Part shown: piece after piece, positions 18,947 to 28,154 of the stretch
Numbering within the stretch: the first letter of the stretch is position 1
Layout: the number at the start of each line of letters is the position of its first letter
NCBI RefSeq assembly: GCF_028462495.1
Contig: NZ_JAQOWX010000009.1
Coordinates: 14,314-78,313 of the forward strand
Source of the DNA: Roseateles_E sp005503085
GTDB taxonomy: Bacteria > Pseudomonadota > Gammaproteobacteria > Burkholderiales > Burkholderiaceae_C
Direction of reading: 5' to 3'
DNA length: 64,000 nucleotides
Notes under the pieces: model-generated
The model's input: the letters and a program-made list of their open reading frames with translations, nothing else
Databases searched by the model: none
What the model was told of the DNA's origin: nothing
Program-made: the position numbers and the translations under genes

Positions 18947-20088
18947 GCACGCTGCCGGCACATCCTGCCCCCGCTGATGCGGTGACGGCGCCCCGAGCAA
19001 GCCCCTTTGCGGACAACTCTGCCGTCGCCGCAAGCCCCGACGCCGCCTGGGCCGGCGATGCCACCTCGGTGATCGAGTTCCTGCGCCCGCTGCGCGCCCT
19101 GCTGGACGAGCCGGGCGTGCTGGAGGTCTGCGTCAACGCGCCGGGCTGGGCCATGGTCGAGGACGGGGCGGGCTGGCGGCGCTGCGAGCTGCCGACGCTG
19201 AGCCTGGAACGCTGCCTGTCGCTGGCCATGGCCGTGGCCACCTACACCGACCAGCAGGTCTCCCAGGAGCACCCGCTATTGGCCGCCACGCTGCCCAGCG
19301 GCGAGCGCATCCAGTTCGTGATCCCGCCGGCCGTCACGCGTGGCACGGTGTCGATCACGATGCGACGGCCCTCCACGCTGCTGCGGCCGCTGCCGGCGCT
19401 GGCCATCGATGGCCTGTTCGACCGTCTGGGCTGCGGCGCGAGGCCTAAGGCCTCTCAGCCCTATGAGCGGGAACTGCAGTCGCTGCTGCAGGCCGGGCGC
19501 CTGGTCGAGTTCCTGCAGCTGGCGGTGCGCCAGCGCCAGACCATCGTGGTCAGTGGCAAGACCGGTTCGGGCAAGACCACCTTCCTGAAGGCCTTGATTG
19601 AGGAAGTGCCCGTGCAGGAACGGCTGATCACGATCGAGGACACGGCCGAGCTGCCCATGCCCCACCACCCCAACACCGTGCATCTGTTCTACAGCAAAGG
19701 TAGCCAGGGCGTGGCACGGGTCAGCGCCAAGTCCCTGCTGGAAGCCTGCCTGCGCATGCGGCCCGACCGCATCCTCCTGGCCGAGCTCCGCGGCGAGGAG
19801 TGCTTTGATTTTGTTCGGCTGGCCGCATCGGCCCATCCGGGCTTCACCAGCGTGCATGCCGGCAGCTGTGCCCTGGCCATCGAGCAGATGGCCCTGATGA
19901 TCCGCGAGTCCAATGGGGGCGGTGGCGGCATGACCCTGGACGAGATCAGGCACCTGCTGCGTCAGGTGGTCGATGTGGTCGTTCAGTTCGACCGTGACGA
20001 ACGGGGGCGATTCGTCTCCGAGATCAGCTATGAACCCCGGACGCGACGCATCGAGCTCGCGCCCGCCAATGGGGAGCTGTTCCCATGA
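18943..20088 (+). CDS. virB11: VirB11 hexameric T4SS ATPase
   Basis: This 381-residue protein has the GspE/VirB11 motifs: Walker A SGKTGSGKTTFLKAL, the Asp box ITIEDTAELPMPHHPN, Walker B RPDRILLAELRGEE and the His box GFTSVHA. It drives the switch between pilus building and DNA transfer at the inner face of the membrane. The N-terminal domain contains NAPGWAMVEDGAGWRR. The start overlaps the virB10 stop and the stop overlaps virD4. Confidence 0.93.
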   Translation: MSTLPAHPAPADAVTAPRASPFADNSAVAASPDAAWAGDATSVIEFLRPLRALLDEPGVLEVCVNAPGWAMVEDGAGWRRCELPTLSLERCLSLAMAVATYTDQQVSQEHPLLAATLPSGERIQFVIPPAVTRGTVSITMRRPSTLLRPLPALAIDGLFDRLGCGARPKASQPYERELQSLLQAGRLVEFLQLAVRQRQTIVVSGKTGSGKTTFLKALIEEVPVQERLITIEDTAELPMPHHPNTVHLFYSKGSQGVARVSAKSLLEACLRMRPDRILLAELRGEECFDFVRLAASAHPGFTSVHAGSCALAIEQMALMIRESNGGGGGMTLDEIRHLLRQVVDVVVQFDRDERGRFVSEISYEPRTRRIELAPANGELFP

Positions 20089-22121
20089 GCGGCCCGGGCG
20101 AACTGCCCACCCGGGCCTGGTCGACCTCCAGAAAAGTCGTGGCCAGCGTCTTTGTCCTGGCCGGCTATACCGCGCTGGCCTGTGTTGCGGCCTACCTGTC
20201 CGGCGCCCTGTTCCTGCTGCTGAACCGGGCGAACCCCGCGCAGGCGCGGCTGACCAGCATCGCCAGCTACTGGCAGCTCTACGCCGACGATCCTGCGCTT
20301 CGCAAGAAGCTGCAGGCCTCCATGGCACTGTGCGCAGGTGGGCTGTTGGTGCTGCTGCCTGCGGCGATGTGGTCCACGCTGCGCATGCGCCGCCCCCTGC
20401 ACGGCAATGCCCGCTTCGCGACGGCACAGGAGATCCAGAGCGCGGGACTCACGGCGACCGGCGGACCGGGCATCCTGGTGGGCCGGCACCGCGGCAAGTT
20501 CCTGAGCCTGCACGGCCAGCTCTCGGTGATGCTGTCCGCCCCCACGCGCAGCGGCAAAGGCGCAGGCGTCGTGATCCCCAATCTGCTGAACTGGCCAGAC
20601 TCGGTCGTCGTCCTGGACATCAAGGGAGAGAACTACGCCTTCACCGCCGGCTACCGCGGCGCGCATGGCCAGACCGTCTATGCCTTCTCACCCTTTGATG
20701 AAGAGGCCCGCAGCCACCGCTGGAACCCCTTGACGGCGGTACGCACCAGCGAGCTGCACCGGGTCGGCGATCTGCTGGGCATCGCGCAGGTGTTCTACCC
20801 CAACGATGGCAGCGTCACCTCGTCCGAGGCTTTCTTCAACGACCAGGCTCGCAACCTGTTCCTGGGTCTGGGCTTGCTGCTGCTGGAAACCCCAAGCCTG
20901 GACCGCACGATCGGCGAGATGCTGCGCCAGTCCTCCGGCAAGGGCCGATCGCTGAAGCATCACTTGACAGACACCATCGAACAGCGGCGGCAGACGCAGT
21001 GCCCCCTGTCCGACGAGTGCGTCGATGCCCTGCAGCGGCTGCTGTCCAGCTCGGAGGCCACGCTGTCGAGCATCGTCGCCACCTTCAATGCGCCGCTGAC
21101 GATCTTTGCCGATGCGGTCGTTGATGCCGCCACCAGCGGGGACGATTTTCATCTGGAGGACGTGCGGCGCACCCGCCACTCCATCTATGTCCGCATCCCG
21201 CCGCACCGCCTGGCCAGCGCCCGCCCCCTGCTGAGCCTGTTCTTCTCGCAGCTGGTGAGCCTGAACACCCGGCGCCTGCCCGAGCAGGACTCGACCTTGC
21301 GCTACCAATGCCTGCTGGTGAACGACGAGTTCACCGCGATGGGTCGCGTGCCCATCATCACGAGCTCGGCCGCCTTCCTCGCCGGCTACAACCTGCGCCT
21401 GCTGACCGTGGTGCAAGCCATGTCCCAGCTCGACGCCGTCTATGGCGACAAGGAAGCGCGCAGCTTCGCCACCAACCACGGGCTGCAGATCCTGTTCGCA
21501 CCCCGCGAGCAGCGGGATGCCAACGAGTACAGCGAGATGCTCGGGTATTTCACCGAGCGCGCGACCTCGCACGGGCGAAGCCGGTCTTTCAGCGGCAAGG
21601 GCCAGACGACGGTCAGCCGCAATGACAGCGAGCAGCGTCGCGCCCTGCTGCTGCCCCAGGAGTTCAAGGAACTCGGTAGCGAGCGCCTGGTCATCATCAT
21701 GGAAGGCTGCAAGCCCATCCTCGGCGACAAGATCCGCTATTACCGGGAACGAGTCTTCCAGCAGCGCATGCAGTCACCGCCCGTAGTGCCCGCCCTGGAC
21801 ATGGACCTTCACCTCGCCCGCCTTCAGCAACGCTGGCGCGAGGCAGACGACGAGCTCGCACCCGGCGAAACCCTGCGCTTCGATGCGCTTGCCTACGACA
21901 TCTCTAAGCTGCCGCCCCTGGAAGGCGATCCCGAGTCGATCGCGAAGGGGCTGGCGAAGTTCCTCGACGGGATGCCGCCACCCCCGCGCGCCACCGGTGG
22001 CTCTATCGAGCCAGCGCCCGATGGAGACGGCGTCCTGACAACGGAGCCCCCGGCTCACGCCGCTATCGCTGCCCATGGCCCCCGCGAGCCCGCGCCGGCC
22101 ATCGAACGACCCCACCCATGA
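20085..22121 (+). CDS. virD4: VirD4/TraG-type coupling protein
   Basis: This 678-residue type IV coupling protein has two N-terminal membrane helices (about residues 18-45 and 80-100). The nucleotide-binding domain has Walker A SAPTRSGKGAGVVIPNLL, the LDIKGENY segment and Walker B LLVNDEFTAMGR. It brings the relaxase-DNA complex to the secretion channel. The C-terminal 70 residues are Pro-rich and variable. Its presence shows the system is built for conjugation, although no relaxase gene lies in this window. Confidence 0.92.
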   Translation: MSGPGELPTRAWSTSRKVVASVFVLAGYTALACVAAYLSGALFLLLNRANPAQARLTSIASYWQLYADDPALRKKLQASMALCAGGLLVLLPAAMWSTLRMRRPLHGNARFATAQEIQSAGLTATGGPGILVGRHRGKFLSLHGQLSVMLSAPTRSGKGAGVVIPNLLNWPDSVVVLDIKGENYAFTAGYRGAHGQTVYAFSPFDEEARSHRWNPLTAVRTSELHRVGDLLGIAQVFYPNDGSVTSSEAFFNDQARNLFLGLGLLLLETPSLDRTIGEMLRQSSGKGRSLKHHLTDTIEQRRQTQCPLSDECVDALQRLLSSSEATLSSIVATFNAPLTIFADAVVDAATSGDDFHLEDVRRTRHSIYVRIPPHRLASARPLLSLFFSQLVSLNTRRLPEQDSTLRYQCLLVNDEFTAMGRVPIITSSAAFLAGYNLRLLTVVQAMSQLDAVYGDKEARSFATNHGLQILFAPREQRDANEYSEMLGYFTERATSHGRSRSFSGKGQTTVSRNDSEQRRALLLPQEFKELGSERLVIIMEGCKPILGDKIRYYRERVFQQRMQSPPVVPALDMDLHLARLQQRWREADDELAPGETLRFDALAYDISKLPPLEGDPESIAKGLAKFLDGMPPPPRATGGSIEPAPDGDGVLTTEPPAHAAIAAHGPREPAPAIERPHP

Positions 22122-22133
22122 AAGGAGCTGACC

Positions 22134-22832
22134 ATGCGCCTCACCCGCCTCCTGGCCCCCCTCCCCGCCTGCCTCCCCGGGCTTCTGCTGCTTGCGTCCT
22201 GCAGCTCACCGCCCAGGCCACCCTCGGTCGACGATGCGCGCAAGCGGCCGGCAAACACCGCCATGGCCGTGGAGCTGCAGGCCTGCAGCCCCGACCTTCG
22301 GAACAGCCAGCTGCGCGCCCTCGACGCCGAGAGAAGCGCCGCAAAGGCCGCCACAGAACAACAGCGCCTGGCAGTGCTGAGGGACCTCGTCGCCAAGCTG
22401 GAGCCGCCCCAGCCGCCCCGTCCTGCCCCCCGCCCGAACGCTGAGGCCAGCGCGGCCAATGCGGTGGCCACCGTGCACTTCGAGTACGGCAGCACCCGGG
22501 TGGAGATCCCGGCGAGCACGGCCAGGGCGCTGCTCAAGGAAGCCAAAGGCGCGCCGCTGATCCTGCTGCGCGGCCGCACCGACGGACAAGGCGACGTCGC
22601 AGCGGAAAGCCGCATCGCCCGAGCGCGTGCGGCTGCGGTGGCCGACTACCTGGTTGCTGCCGGTGTGAACCCCTCGCAGATCCGGGCGACCTACCAGCCC
22701 ACCGGAGACCATGTGGCGGACAACCAATCCGCGCAAGGTCGCAGGCTGAACCGGCGCGTCGAGATCGAGATCTATCGCGCCCTGCCTGTGGCACTGAACG
22801 TCACCTCGGCATCCAGCGCCCTTGCCCACTGA
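22134..22832 (+). CDS. OmpA-family lipoprotein of the conjugation operon
   Basis: This 232-residue protein has a lipoprotein signal ending LLLASC, a helical middle part rich in Ala and Gln, and a C-terminal OmpA-like peptidoglycan-binding domain (VHFEYGSTRVEI, RGRTDGQGDVAAESRIARARA, GRRLNRRVEIEI). It starts behind AAAGGAG, 12 bases after virD4. It may anchor the outer-membrane part of the channel to the wall, partly replacing VirB7, but that role is inferred from position. Confidence 0.8.
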   Translation: MRLTRLLAPLPACLPGLLLLASCSSPPRPPSVDDARKRPANTAMAVELQACSPDLRNSQLRALDAERSAAKAATEQQRLAVLRDLVAKLEPPQPPRPAPRPNAEASAANAVATVHFEYGSTRVEIPASTARALLKEAKGAPLILLRGRTDGQGDVAAESRIARARAAAVADYLVAAGVNPSQIRATYQPTGDHVADNQSAQGRRLNRRVEIEIYRALPVALNVTSASSALAH

Positions 22833-22886
22833 ATCGCGCACTGAGCCTCAAGCGCAGCGACTTCCAAGCCCGCACAGGAGACCCTC

Positions 22887-24107
22887 ATGGACAAGGAACA
22901 CGCCAACAGGCCTGGCGCCGCCGCCGCGCCGGCACATCAATCGGCTGCCGCCACCGCCACGCATGCAGGCGCACACGGAGGCACGGTCGAGCCGGCCCCG
23001 CGTGCCCGCGCGGACAGGGATCTGACCCCGGAGTCCAAGCAGCCGCAAGGCGAACGCTACGAGCTTCGGGATCCCTTCAACGAGGTCACCTACCGCGCCA
23101 GGACCTTCAGCGAGATGGCCGCCAAGGCGGCACAACTGGATGCGAGTCGCTTCACAGCGATCGATGCGGACGGCACGCGAACGCCGATCCGCAAGATCGA
23201 CGGCGAGTGGCGGCGTGGCGATCGCCTACCTGCCTTGATGAAGCCTGCACCGGACTTGCGGACCACCCGGGACGACTTCCCGGACCGGTCTGAGGCCGCT
23301 GCCGACGAGCGCACGACGGGTCCAGCAGCGAAGCGCGCCGCCGGCCCAGACAAGGCCGGCGCGAAGGTCCAGGCCAGAATCGACGCGCAAGCCGAGCGTG
23401 CCGCCATGGTGGCGCGCATCGAGAGCTCGCTGCAGGAGCAGTACATCATCAAGCGGGCTCCCATCACGCTCGGTGAGATGGCGATCGGCAGCACCGAGTA
23501 CCGATTCCGTGGCGACAGCTCCCGGGTCGCCTTCACTGAGTCGCATCTGCGCCTGAGCACCGACACCAACAGCCCCTCGGTGGCACGCTCCATGGTCGAC
23601 CTCGCCCTGGCCCGAGGCTGGATGGGTCTGCGGGTCTCCGGCGCAGACGACTTCCGTCGCATGGTCTGGCTGGAAGCCTCCATCCGTGGCGTCAAAGCCC
23701 TGGGCTACGAGCCCAATATCGGCGACCTGAACCTACTCAGGCGCGAGCGCGAGACTCGGCAGCACAACCGCATCGAACCCACACCCGAAGCCGTTGGCGC
23801 ATCCAGCCCACATGCACTAGCGGTCGCCAGCGACAAGTCCTCGTCCCGTGGCGGCAGCCGCAAGGCCGTGATTGCCGCCATGGACGCGATCCTGACCGAG
23901 AAGAAAGTACCCGAGGCCAAGCGCCTGGCCGTGCTGGCCGCCGCCGAAAGACAGCTGGCGCAGATGGCCCGCAACGGCCACGTGCCCAAGGTCAAGGTCT
24001 ACGACCGCAACGCCGAGCGTCAGGCGCAGGCCGCAGCACCGGCACCCGATGTCAGCCGGACCCAGGATCAACAGCGCGATCGCGCCCCAGCGTCCCCCGT
24101 GCGCTGA
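22887..24107 (+). CDS. LPD7-domain protein of conjugative element
   Basis: This 406-residue, hydrophilic protein has a low-complexity Ala-rich N-terminus. Residues about 200-285 match the large-polyvalent-protein-associated domain 7 (LPD7): a YRFRGDSSRVAF strand, then SMVDLALARGWMGLRVSG and FRRMVWLEASIRGVKALGY. LPD7 is usually part of relaxases or other large proteins that enter the recipient with conjugated DNA. Here it stands alone behind an AGGAGA site. It may be a translocated protein or a relaxase accessory. Confidence 0.7.
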   Translation: MDKEHANRPGAAAAPAHQSAAATATHAGAHGGTVEPAPRARADRDLTPESKQPQGERYELRDPFNEVTYRARTFSEMAAKAAQLDASRFTAIDADGTRTPIRKIDGEWRRGDRLPALMKPAPDLRTTRDDFPDRSEAAADERTTGPAAKRAAGPDKAGAKVQARIDAQAERAAMVARIESSLQEQYIIKRAPITLGEMAIGSTEYRFRGDSSRVAFTESHLRLSTDTNSPSVARSMVDLALARGWMGLRVSGADDFRRMVWLEASIRGVKALGYEPNIGDLNLLRRERETRQHNRIEPTPEAVGASSPHALAVASDKSSSRGGSRKAVIAAMDAILTEKKVPEAKRLAVLAAAERQLAQMARNGHVPKVKVYDRNAERQAQAAAPAPDVSRTQDQQRDRAPASPVR

Positions 24108-24116
24108 AGCCCTGCG

Positions 24117-25253
24117 ATGAGCACGATCGCCACCGAGATGGGACCGAAGGCGTCAGTGCTGGAGCTTGAAGGCCTGCGGCTCCTGCCCACGTCACCGGGA
24201 TTCGCAGCAGCCGTCGCCCATGCCTACGGCAGGCAGCGGCGCCCCCGCTGCCTGTGCCGGCCGGAGGGCATCGAGATGTACATCGCCAGGCTGGCGGGCA
24301 ACTACCTCGTCAAGCGCATGCCCGGGACCGGCGATAGGCACGCACCGGCCTGCCCTTCGTATGAGCCGCCGCCGGAGCTGTCGGGGATTCGCCCCTTGCT
24401 CGGCAGCGCGATCAAGGAGGATCCCTGCAGCGGCAAAACCCTGCTGAAGCTGGGCTTCCCCTTGTCCCGGCGGCCGGCCAACACGACACCGAGCCGGCTT
24501 CCCTCTGTCGCCAGCACGGCCAGCAGCAGCACGCATCGCCTGTCCTTGCGCGCCCTGCTGCACTACCTCTGGGATCAGGCAGAGCTCACGCGCTGGCACC
24601 CCGGCTTCGAGGGCCGCCGCAGTTGGGGGGCCGTCCGCCGCCAACTGCTGCAGGCCGCCTCGCGGATGCTCGCGTGCGGCGAAGCCCTGTCCAGCAAGCT
24701 CGACGTCCCAGAACCCTTCTCGGTCGAGCAGGCGGACGCGATCCGTGCACGCAGGCATGCCCGATGGGCCGAAGCCGCAAGGCTCCGCACCGGGGAGGCG
24801 TCGATGCTCTTGCTGATCGCCGAAGCGAAGGAAATCGTTCCAGCCAGGCATGGGCACAAGCTCGTCATCAAGCATGTGCCCGACGTCGGGTTCGCCCTGG
24901 AACCCTCGCTCTATCACCGCCTCGTCACTCGCTTCGAGCCGGAGCTGACGCTCTGGAGTGCCGCAGACGATACCCATCTGATCATCATCGCGACCTTTGG
25001 CATCGGCCCCGAACTGCTGCCCCACATTGCCGAGCTGAGCCTCATGACTGTGGACCAGCACTGGCTGCCCGTCGAGACCATGGGCGACAAGCAGCTGCTG
25101 GAAACACTCGTCCGGACGCGCCGCTCGTTCTTGCGGCTGCTGCGCTACGACCTCAGTCCCGACACACAGATTCCTGCACTGGTACTGACCGATCGAGGAG
25201 ATGTGCCAGAGCCGGTTTTTGTGGAGGACTGCGATAACGCGATCTCTCTCTGA
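24117..25253 (+). CDS. DUF1173 family conjugative-element protein
   Basis: This 378-residue protein has a Cys-rich N-terminal motif RPRCLCRPEGIEMYIARL followed by a basic segment, a His (DRHAPACPSY) and a C-terminal alpha/beta part. This matches DUF1173, common at the ends of T4SS operons on plasmids and integrative elements. The CxC, His and Cys residues suggest a small metal-binding site. Function is not known. It is the last gene of the operon and begins 9 bases after the LPD7 gene. Confidence 0.7.
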   Translation: MSTIATEMGPKASVLELEGLRLLPTSPGFAAAVAHAYGRQRRPRCLCRPEGIEMYIARLAGNYLVKRMPGTGDRHAPACPSYEPPPELSGIRPLLGSAIKEDPCSGKTLLKLGFPLSRRPANTTPSRLPSVASTASSSTHRLSLRALLHYLWDQAELTRWHPGFEGRRSWGAVRRQLLQAASRMLACGEALSSKLDVPEPFSVEQADAIRARRHARWAEAARLRTGEASMLLLIAEAKEIVPARHGHKLVIKHVPDVGFALEPSLYHRLVTRFEPELTLWSAADDTHLIIIATFGIGPELLPHIAELSLMTVDQHWLPVETMGDKQLLETLVRTRRSFLRLLRYDLSPDTQIPALVLTDRGDVPEPVFVEDCDNAISL

Positions 25254-25588
25254 ACAGCGGCCTGGGCTGATTCGCAAGCTCCGATCAGATGGGGAGTTTT
25301 CAGGGAAGGATCCGAACCACCATGTGAGTCTTGCTCTCTACAACGAGGCAATCCAACAACCCCAATCGCGGTGCACCCGCGCCGATGCAGTGGGCCTGGA
25401 ATCCGGAAATCGGGGGTTGTTCATGACGGGCTAATTTGCTTGCAACGCCATCCCCTTCGACACATGAATGCACCGGCCAATACCTGATCTGAACTCACAA
25501 GAACTTTTCGGACAGCTGGTGCTTTCTAGCCAAGCCTTCACCTTCGAGTTCGCGATCAAGATCGTCTCTTTCGTGGCCTTGGCTCAAT
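25254..25588. repeat. Intergenic region with a 9-bp inverted repeat
   Basis: No gene is seen here. AACAACCCC at 25355-25363 is repeated inverted as GGGGTTGTT at 25413-25421, with a 49-base spacer. It lies between the end of the conjugation operon and the convergent toxin gene. It could be a terminator-like structure or part of a transfer or recombination site. I have no second line of evidence. Confidence 0.35.
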
Positions 25589-26290
25589 TCAACTCTTCCC
25601 CGGGACGATGACCACACCGATCCGATCTGCCAGATCCAGTACGGCATCGTAGGTTTCAGCATCGCCGGTCAGGCTGCGCGATGCGCCTTCAGCCTTGAGT
25701 GCGCCCGCCGGGATGCGATCGCCGAAGAGCATCACGGCTCGCGCCGAATCGTCCTGCCTCGACACCCAGCACAAGCCTTGGGCGCCAGGGCATTGCCCAT
25801 GGAAAGCCACGGCCCACGTCCGGGTTCCGGGGTACTGATCCTTCTCCGTGTCGATGAGTTGCTTACGTGTCACACCCAGCTTGCGCAGCGGCACGCTGCT
25901 CAGATCGACCAGTTGCACGGGCGCTTCCACCACGACGGTGGAATGGACCTGCCCTTCGAGCTTCGCTTTGTCGATGCTCTTGAAGCCGGCGGTATGTGGC
26001 ACGTCGTGAAAGACCGTCTCCATCAACGCACAAGGCAACGTCGTGCCCGCGTACAACGTGGGAATCGCCTTTCCCTTCTCGTCTTGAATCGGACTGAAGC
26101 GCGCGTTGCCTTGCTTGCCGGGATTGAATTGATCCGCTCTGTACTTGCTTTGATGCACGCGATGAAGCACGGTGTCTTTGGCAAGCTCCATGAGCGTGAC
26201 CTTCAAGCTGCCCGAAGGCTCCGGTGTGCTCAGCGATGCCTCACCACCAGGCGCAGCATCGCCTGCAGGCTTGGCCCTGCGCTTAGCCAT
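25589..26290 (-). CDS. RES-domain toxin
   Basis: This 233-residue protein starts at the ATG complementary to 26288-26290; the open frame extends upstream but only inside the antitoxin gene. The RES domain is recognisable by its Arg in LHRVHQSKYRADQFNPG, the ARFSP segment, and YAGTTLPCALMETVFHDV with its conserved Glu, plus a downstream Ser. RES toxins degrade NAD+ or ADP-ribosylate host targets. The N-terminal 45 residues are Lys/Ala-rich and look disordered. It overlaps the upstream antitoxin gene by 8 bases, the usual antitoxin-first arrangement. Confidence 0.85.
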   Translation of the reverse strand: MAKRRAKPAGDAAPGGEASLSTPEPSGSLKVTLMELAKDTVLHRVHQSKYRADQFNPGKQGNARFSPIQDEKGKAIPTLYAGTTLPCALMETVFHDVPHTAGFKSIDKAKLEGQVHSTVVVEAPVQLVDLSSVPLRKLGVTRKQLIDTEKDQYPGTRTWAVAFHGQCPGAQGLCWVSRQDDSARAVMLFGDRIPAGALKAEGASRSLTGDAETYDAVLDLADRIGVVIVPGKS

Positions 26291-26957
26291 GGCTGACTTC
26301 CTGGAGCTCGTCCATGGCGGCCCCAATGACCCGGTCCGGGGCCGAGGCCAGCAGATCCTGGGGGCGCTTGCCACCCAGGAAACTGTTTTCGGAGCGGAAC
26401 CAGTACGCCTGGCCCCAGCCGTCCTTGTGCCCCGCAAAGACCTCGATGACCTTGGCCAGGGCTTTCAGCGGGCGGAAGCCAGCATCCCGGTCCAGCCCGT
26501 AACCCGGAAAGTAGTCGACGCCGCCGTGATTGATGGCGAAGATTTGTCCTTGCTTCTTCCACTTGTTCGGCTGGGCGCTCGGGTTGCGAGTGCTCAAGCC
26601 CGCCAACTGCGCTATCTGGGCCGCAGTCAGCCAATCGCCGCTCTCCAGCACAGCCTTGCGCGCCTGCACCAGCATGCTCGCTTCCTTCAGCAAGCGGGGC
26701 GACGGCGGGGTACGGGGCACCAGCACTTCGGCCAGGCGTTCGATCGATCCCCGGTCTTGACGCTCGATCAACACCTCGAACATGGAAGACGCCACGTTCG
26801 TGAAGTTGTCCGCCAGCGCCGCGAAGTCGGAGGGCTCGATGCTGTCGAACTCCAGCACCAGCACGCGATCAGCCTGCGATCGGCCGAGCCGGACCTGAAC
26901 CTCCTTGGGCGTGCCCACCGAGGCCAATACGCCGAAATGGTCTGCAGCGACGCCCAT
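26283..26957 (-). CDS. Xre/MbcA/ParS-type antitoxin, N-terminally extended
   Basis: This 224-residue protein ends with an MbcA/ParS toxin-binding domain: FRPLKALAKVIEVF, GWGQAYWFRSENSFLGGKRP and QDLLASAPDRVIGAAMDEL. A central helix-turn-helix-like region (DWLTAAQIAQLAGLS) precedes it. The first 100 residues are longer than in typical members and may be an extra dimerisation domain. A GAGG site lies just upstream of the ATG. It should neutralise the RES protein and repress the pair through the palindrome just upstream. Confidence 0.8.
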   Translation of the reverse strand: MGVAADHFGVLASVGTPKEVQVRLGRSQADRVLVLEFDSIEPSDFAALADNFTNVASSMFEVLIERQDRGSIERLAEVLVPRTPPSPRLLKEASMLVQARKAVLESGDWLTAAQIAQLAGLSTRNPSAQPNKWKKQGQIFAINHGGVDYFPGYGLDRDAGFRPLKALAKVIEVFAGHKDGWGQAYWFRSENSFLGGKRPQDLLASAPDRVIGAAMDELQEVSHG

Positions 26958-26970
26958 GACTACCTCAGCA

Positions 26971-27011
26971 GGTTATTTAGGTTATCAAATGGTACCATGA
27001 CCCATATAACC
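26971..27011 (-). promoter_or_regulatory. Candidate operator of the RES/antitoxin pair
   Basis: About 14 to 54 bases upstream of the antitoxin start lies a perfect 10-bp palindrome ATGGTACCAT (26989-26998). It is flanked by GGTTAT (26980-26985) and ATAACC (27006-27011), another GGTTAT lying at 26971. Such a nested palindrome in front of an antitoxin gene is the expected autorepression site. I do not assign -35 and -10 boxes. Confidence 0.5.
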
Positions 27012-27578
27012 AACAACACACAACACCGACTTGCCAGCCTGGATTCAGCTGGAAGGCCCATGCCCTGTGCGTTGCCCCTCAGCCGGGCAGAACTGTGACG
27101 CATCCTCGTGGCCCTGCACCGACCTTCGCGTTAGCCCCCCACGCTCCCGCCGCGACAGGCTGTGCAAGGCAACCAAGGCAGGCGCAACGCTCGTGTTGTC
27201 GCCCGTCTTGAACTGGTGCCGCTGACCCGCAGTTCCACGAAGCCAGCCGCCATGACCATCGCTGATCAGACCTTGCGAGCAAGCGCCACAGCCACGTCGC
27301 CACCTATTCCGGCCAAGGCCAACTTGCCCACAAATTCTGTGGACAAGTTTGTGAATAGGCAGTCATCTCGTTGTCCCGGCCCAGCAAGCGTCGGTCGCCC
27401 GTTGCACTGCCTCAATTTTTGGCAGAGCCGGACAATTGCCAGCCCGCAGCATATGCCCCAGGAATTCAGCCCCCGCAGAGCTTCGACCAGGTGTGCAGTT
27501 CACACCGGATCGCGCCAAGAACTGTTTAGCCAGCAAGAAGCCAACATTCTTTCAAGCATCGGCGGGGCCGCTGGAGTA
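27012..27578. other. Gene-poor accessory DNA with DnaA-box-like sites
   Basis: I find no gene in this stretch. At 27338-27346 and 27350-27358, on the minus strand, are TTGTCCACA and CTATTCACA, each one mismatch from the DnaA box TTATNCACA and 12 bases apart. Around the first one is an inverted repeat CACAAA (27329-27334) and TTTGTG (27348-27353). This might be a relic of a replication or partition region of a mobile element, or chance. Confidence 0.3.
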
Positions 27579-28154
27579 TCAGGACAACTGGATCATTTCG
27601 CGCACCGCCTCACGGTAGTTCCTCAGCGGGCGCCCGAGCAATGCCTGCAGCCGCAGGGCCGCACCAACTGCCGGATGCATGCCGTGCTGCTGGATGCCGG
27701 CCATCATGAGTCGCATGTCATAGGCCATCCACCCCGGCGCGAAGGCCGCCAGCTGGCTCTCGAAGACATCGAGGTCGTCGCCCCCGTACTTGATCTCCCG
27801 ACCCAATGCCTCGCTCCAGATGCGCGCGATGGATTCCCCCGTCAAGGCATCGGGGCCGGCCAGGTCTAGAGTCAGTCGGGGCTGCGGCTCGGGCGACTTG
27901 TCTCGACGGAGCAGTTCTGCTGTGGCGACGTCCGCGATGTCTCGCGTATCGATCATGCAAACGCCGGCCGATCCGATTGGCATCGGGTAGACGCCATGAC
28001 CTTCGATGACTGGTTTCACCTGCACATCGTTCTGCATGAAGTACGCCGGCCGCAGCACGGTCACGGGCAACTCCAAGCTCTCGATCATGCGCTCCACCGC
28101 GTGTTTGCCTGTGAAGTGCGGCACATTGGTGTACAGGTCTGCGTGGATGGCCGA
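27579..28154 (-). pseudogene. 5'-truncated NmrA-like NAD(P)-binding protein
   Basis: The last 190 residues of this frame match the C-terminal two thirds of NmrA-like/SDR-a5 NAD(P)-binding proteins: SAIHADLYTNVPHFTGKHA, VERMIESLELPVTVLRPAYF, a VYPMPIGSAG core and a DTRDIADVA motif. The N-terminal Rossmann part with the glycine-rich nucleotide-binding loop is missing. The frame stays open upstream to 28448, but that part has no similarity to the family and reads as random. The gene was therefore probably truncated by a rearrangement, and the protein should be inactive. Confidence 0.65.

Noticed and set aside
25254..25588. oriT of the element at the AACAACCCC inverted repeat
   Set aside because: No nick-site consensus or adjacent relaxase gene is present, so I report only the repeat.
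27162..27869. Plus-strand frame across the gene-poor region and the NmrA remnant
   Set aside because: It has no recognisable motif, and half of it is antisense to the remnant of a known family.
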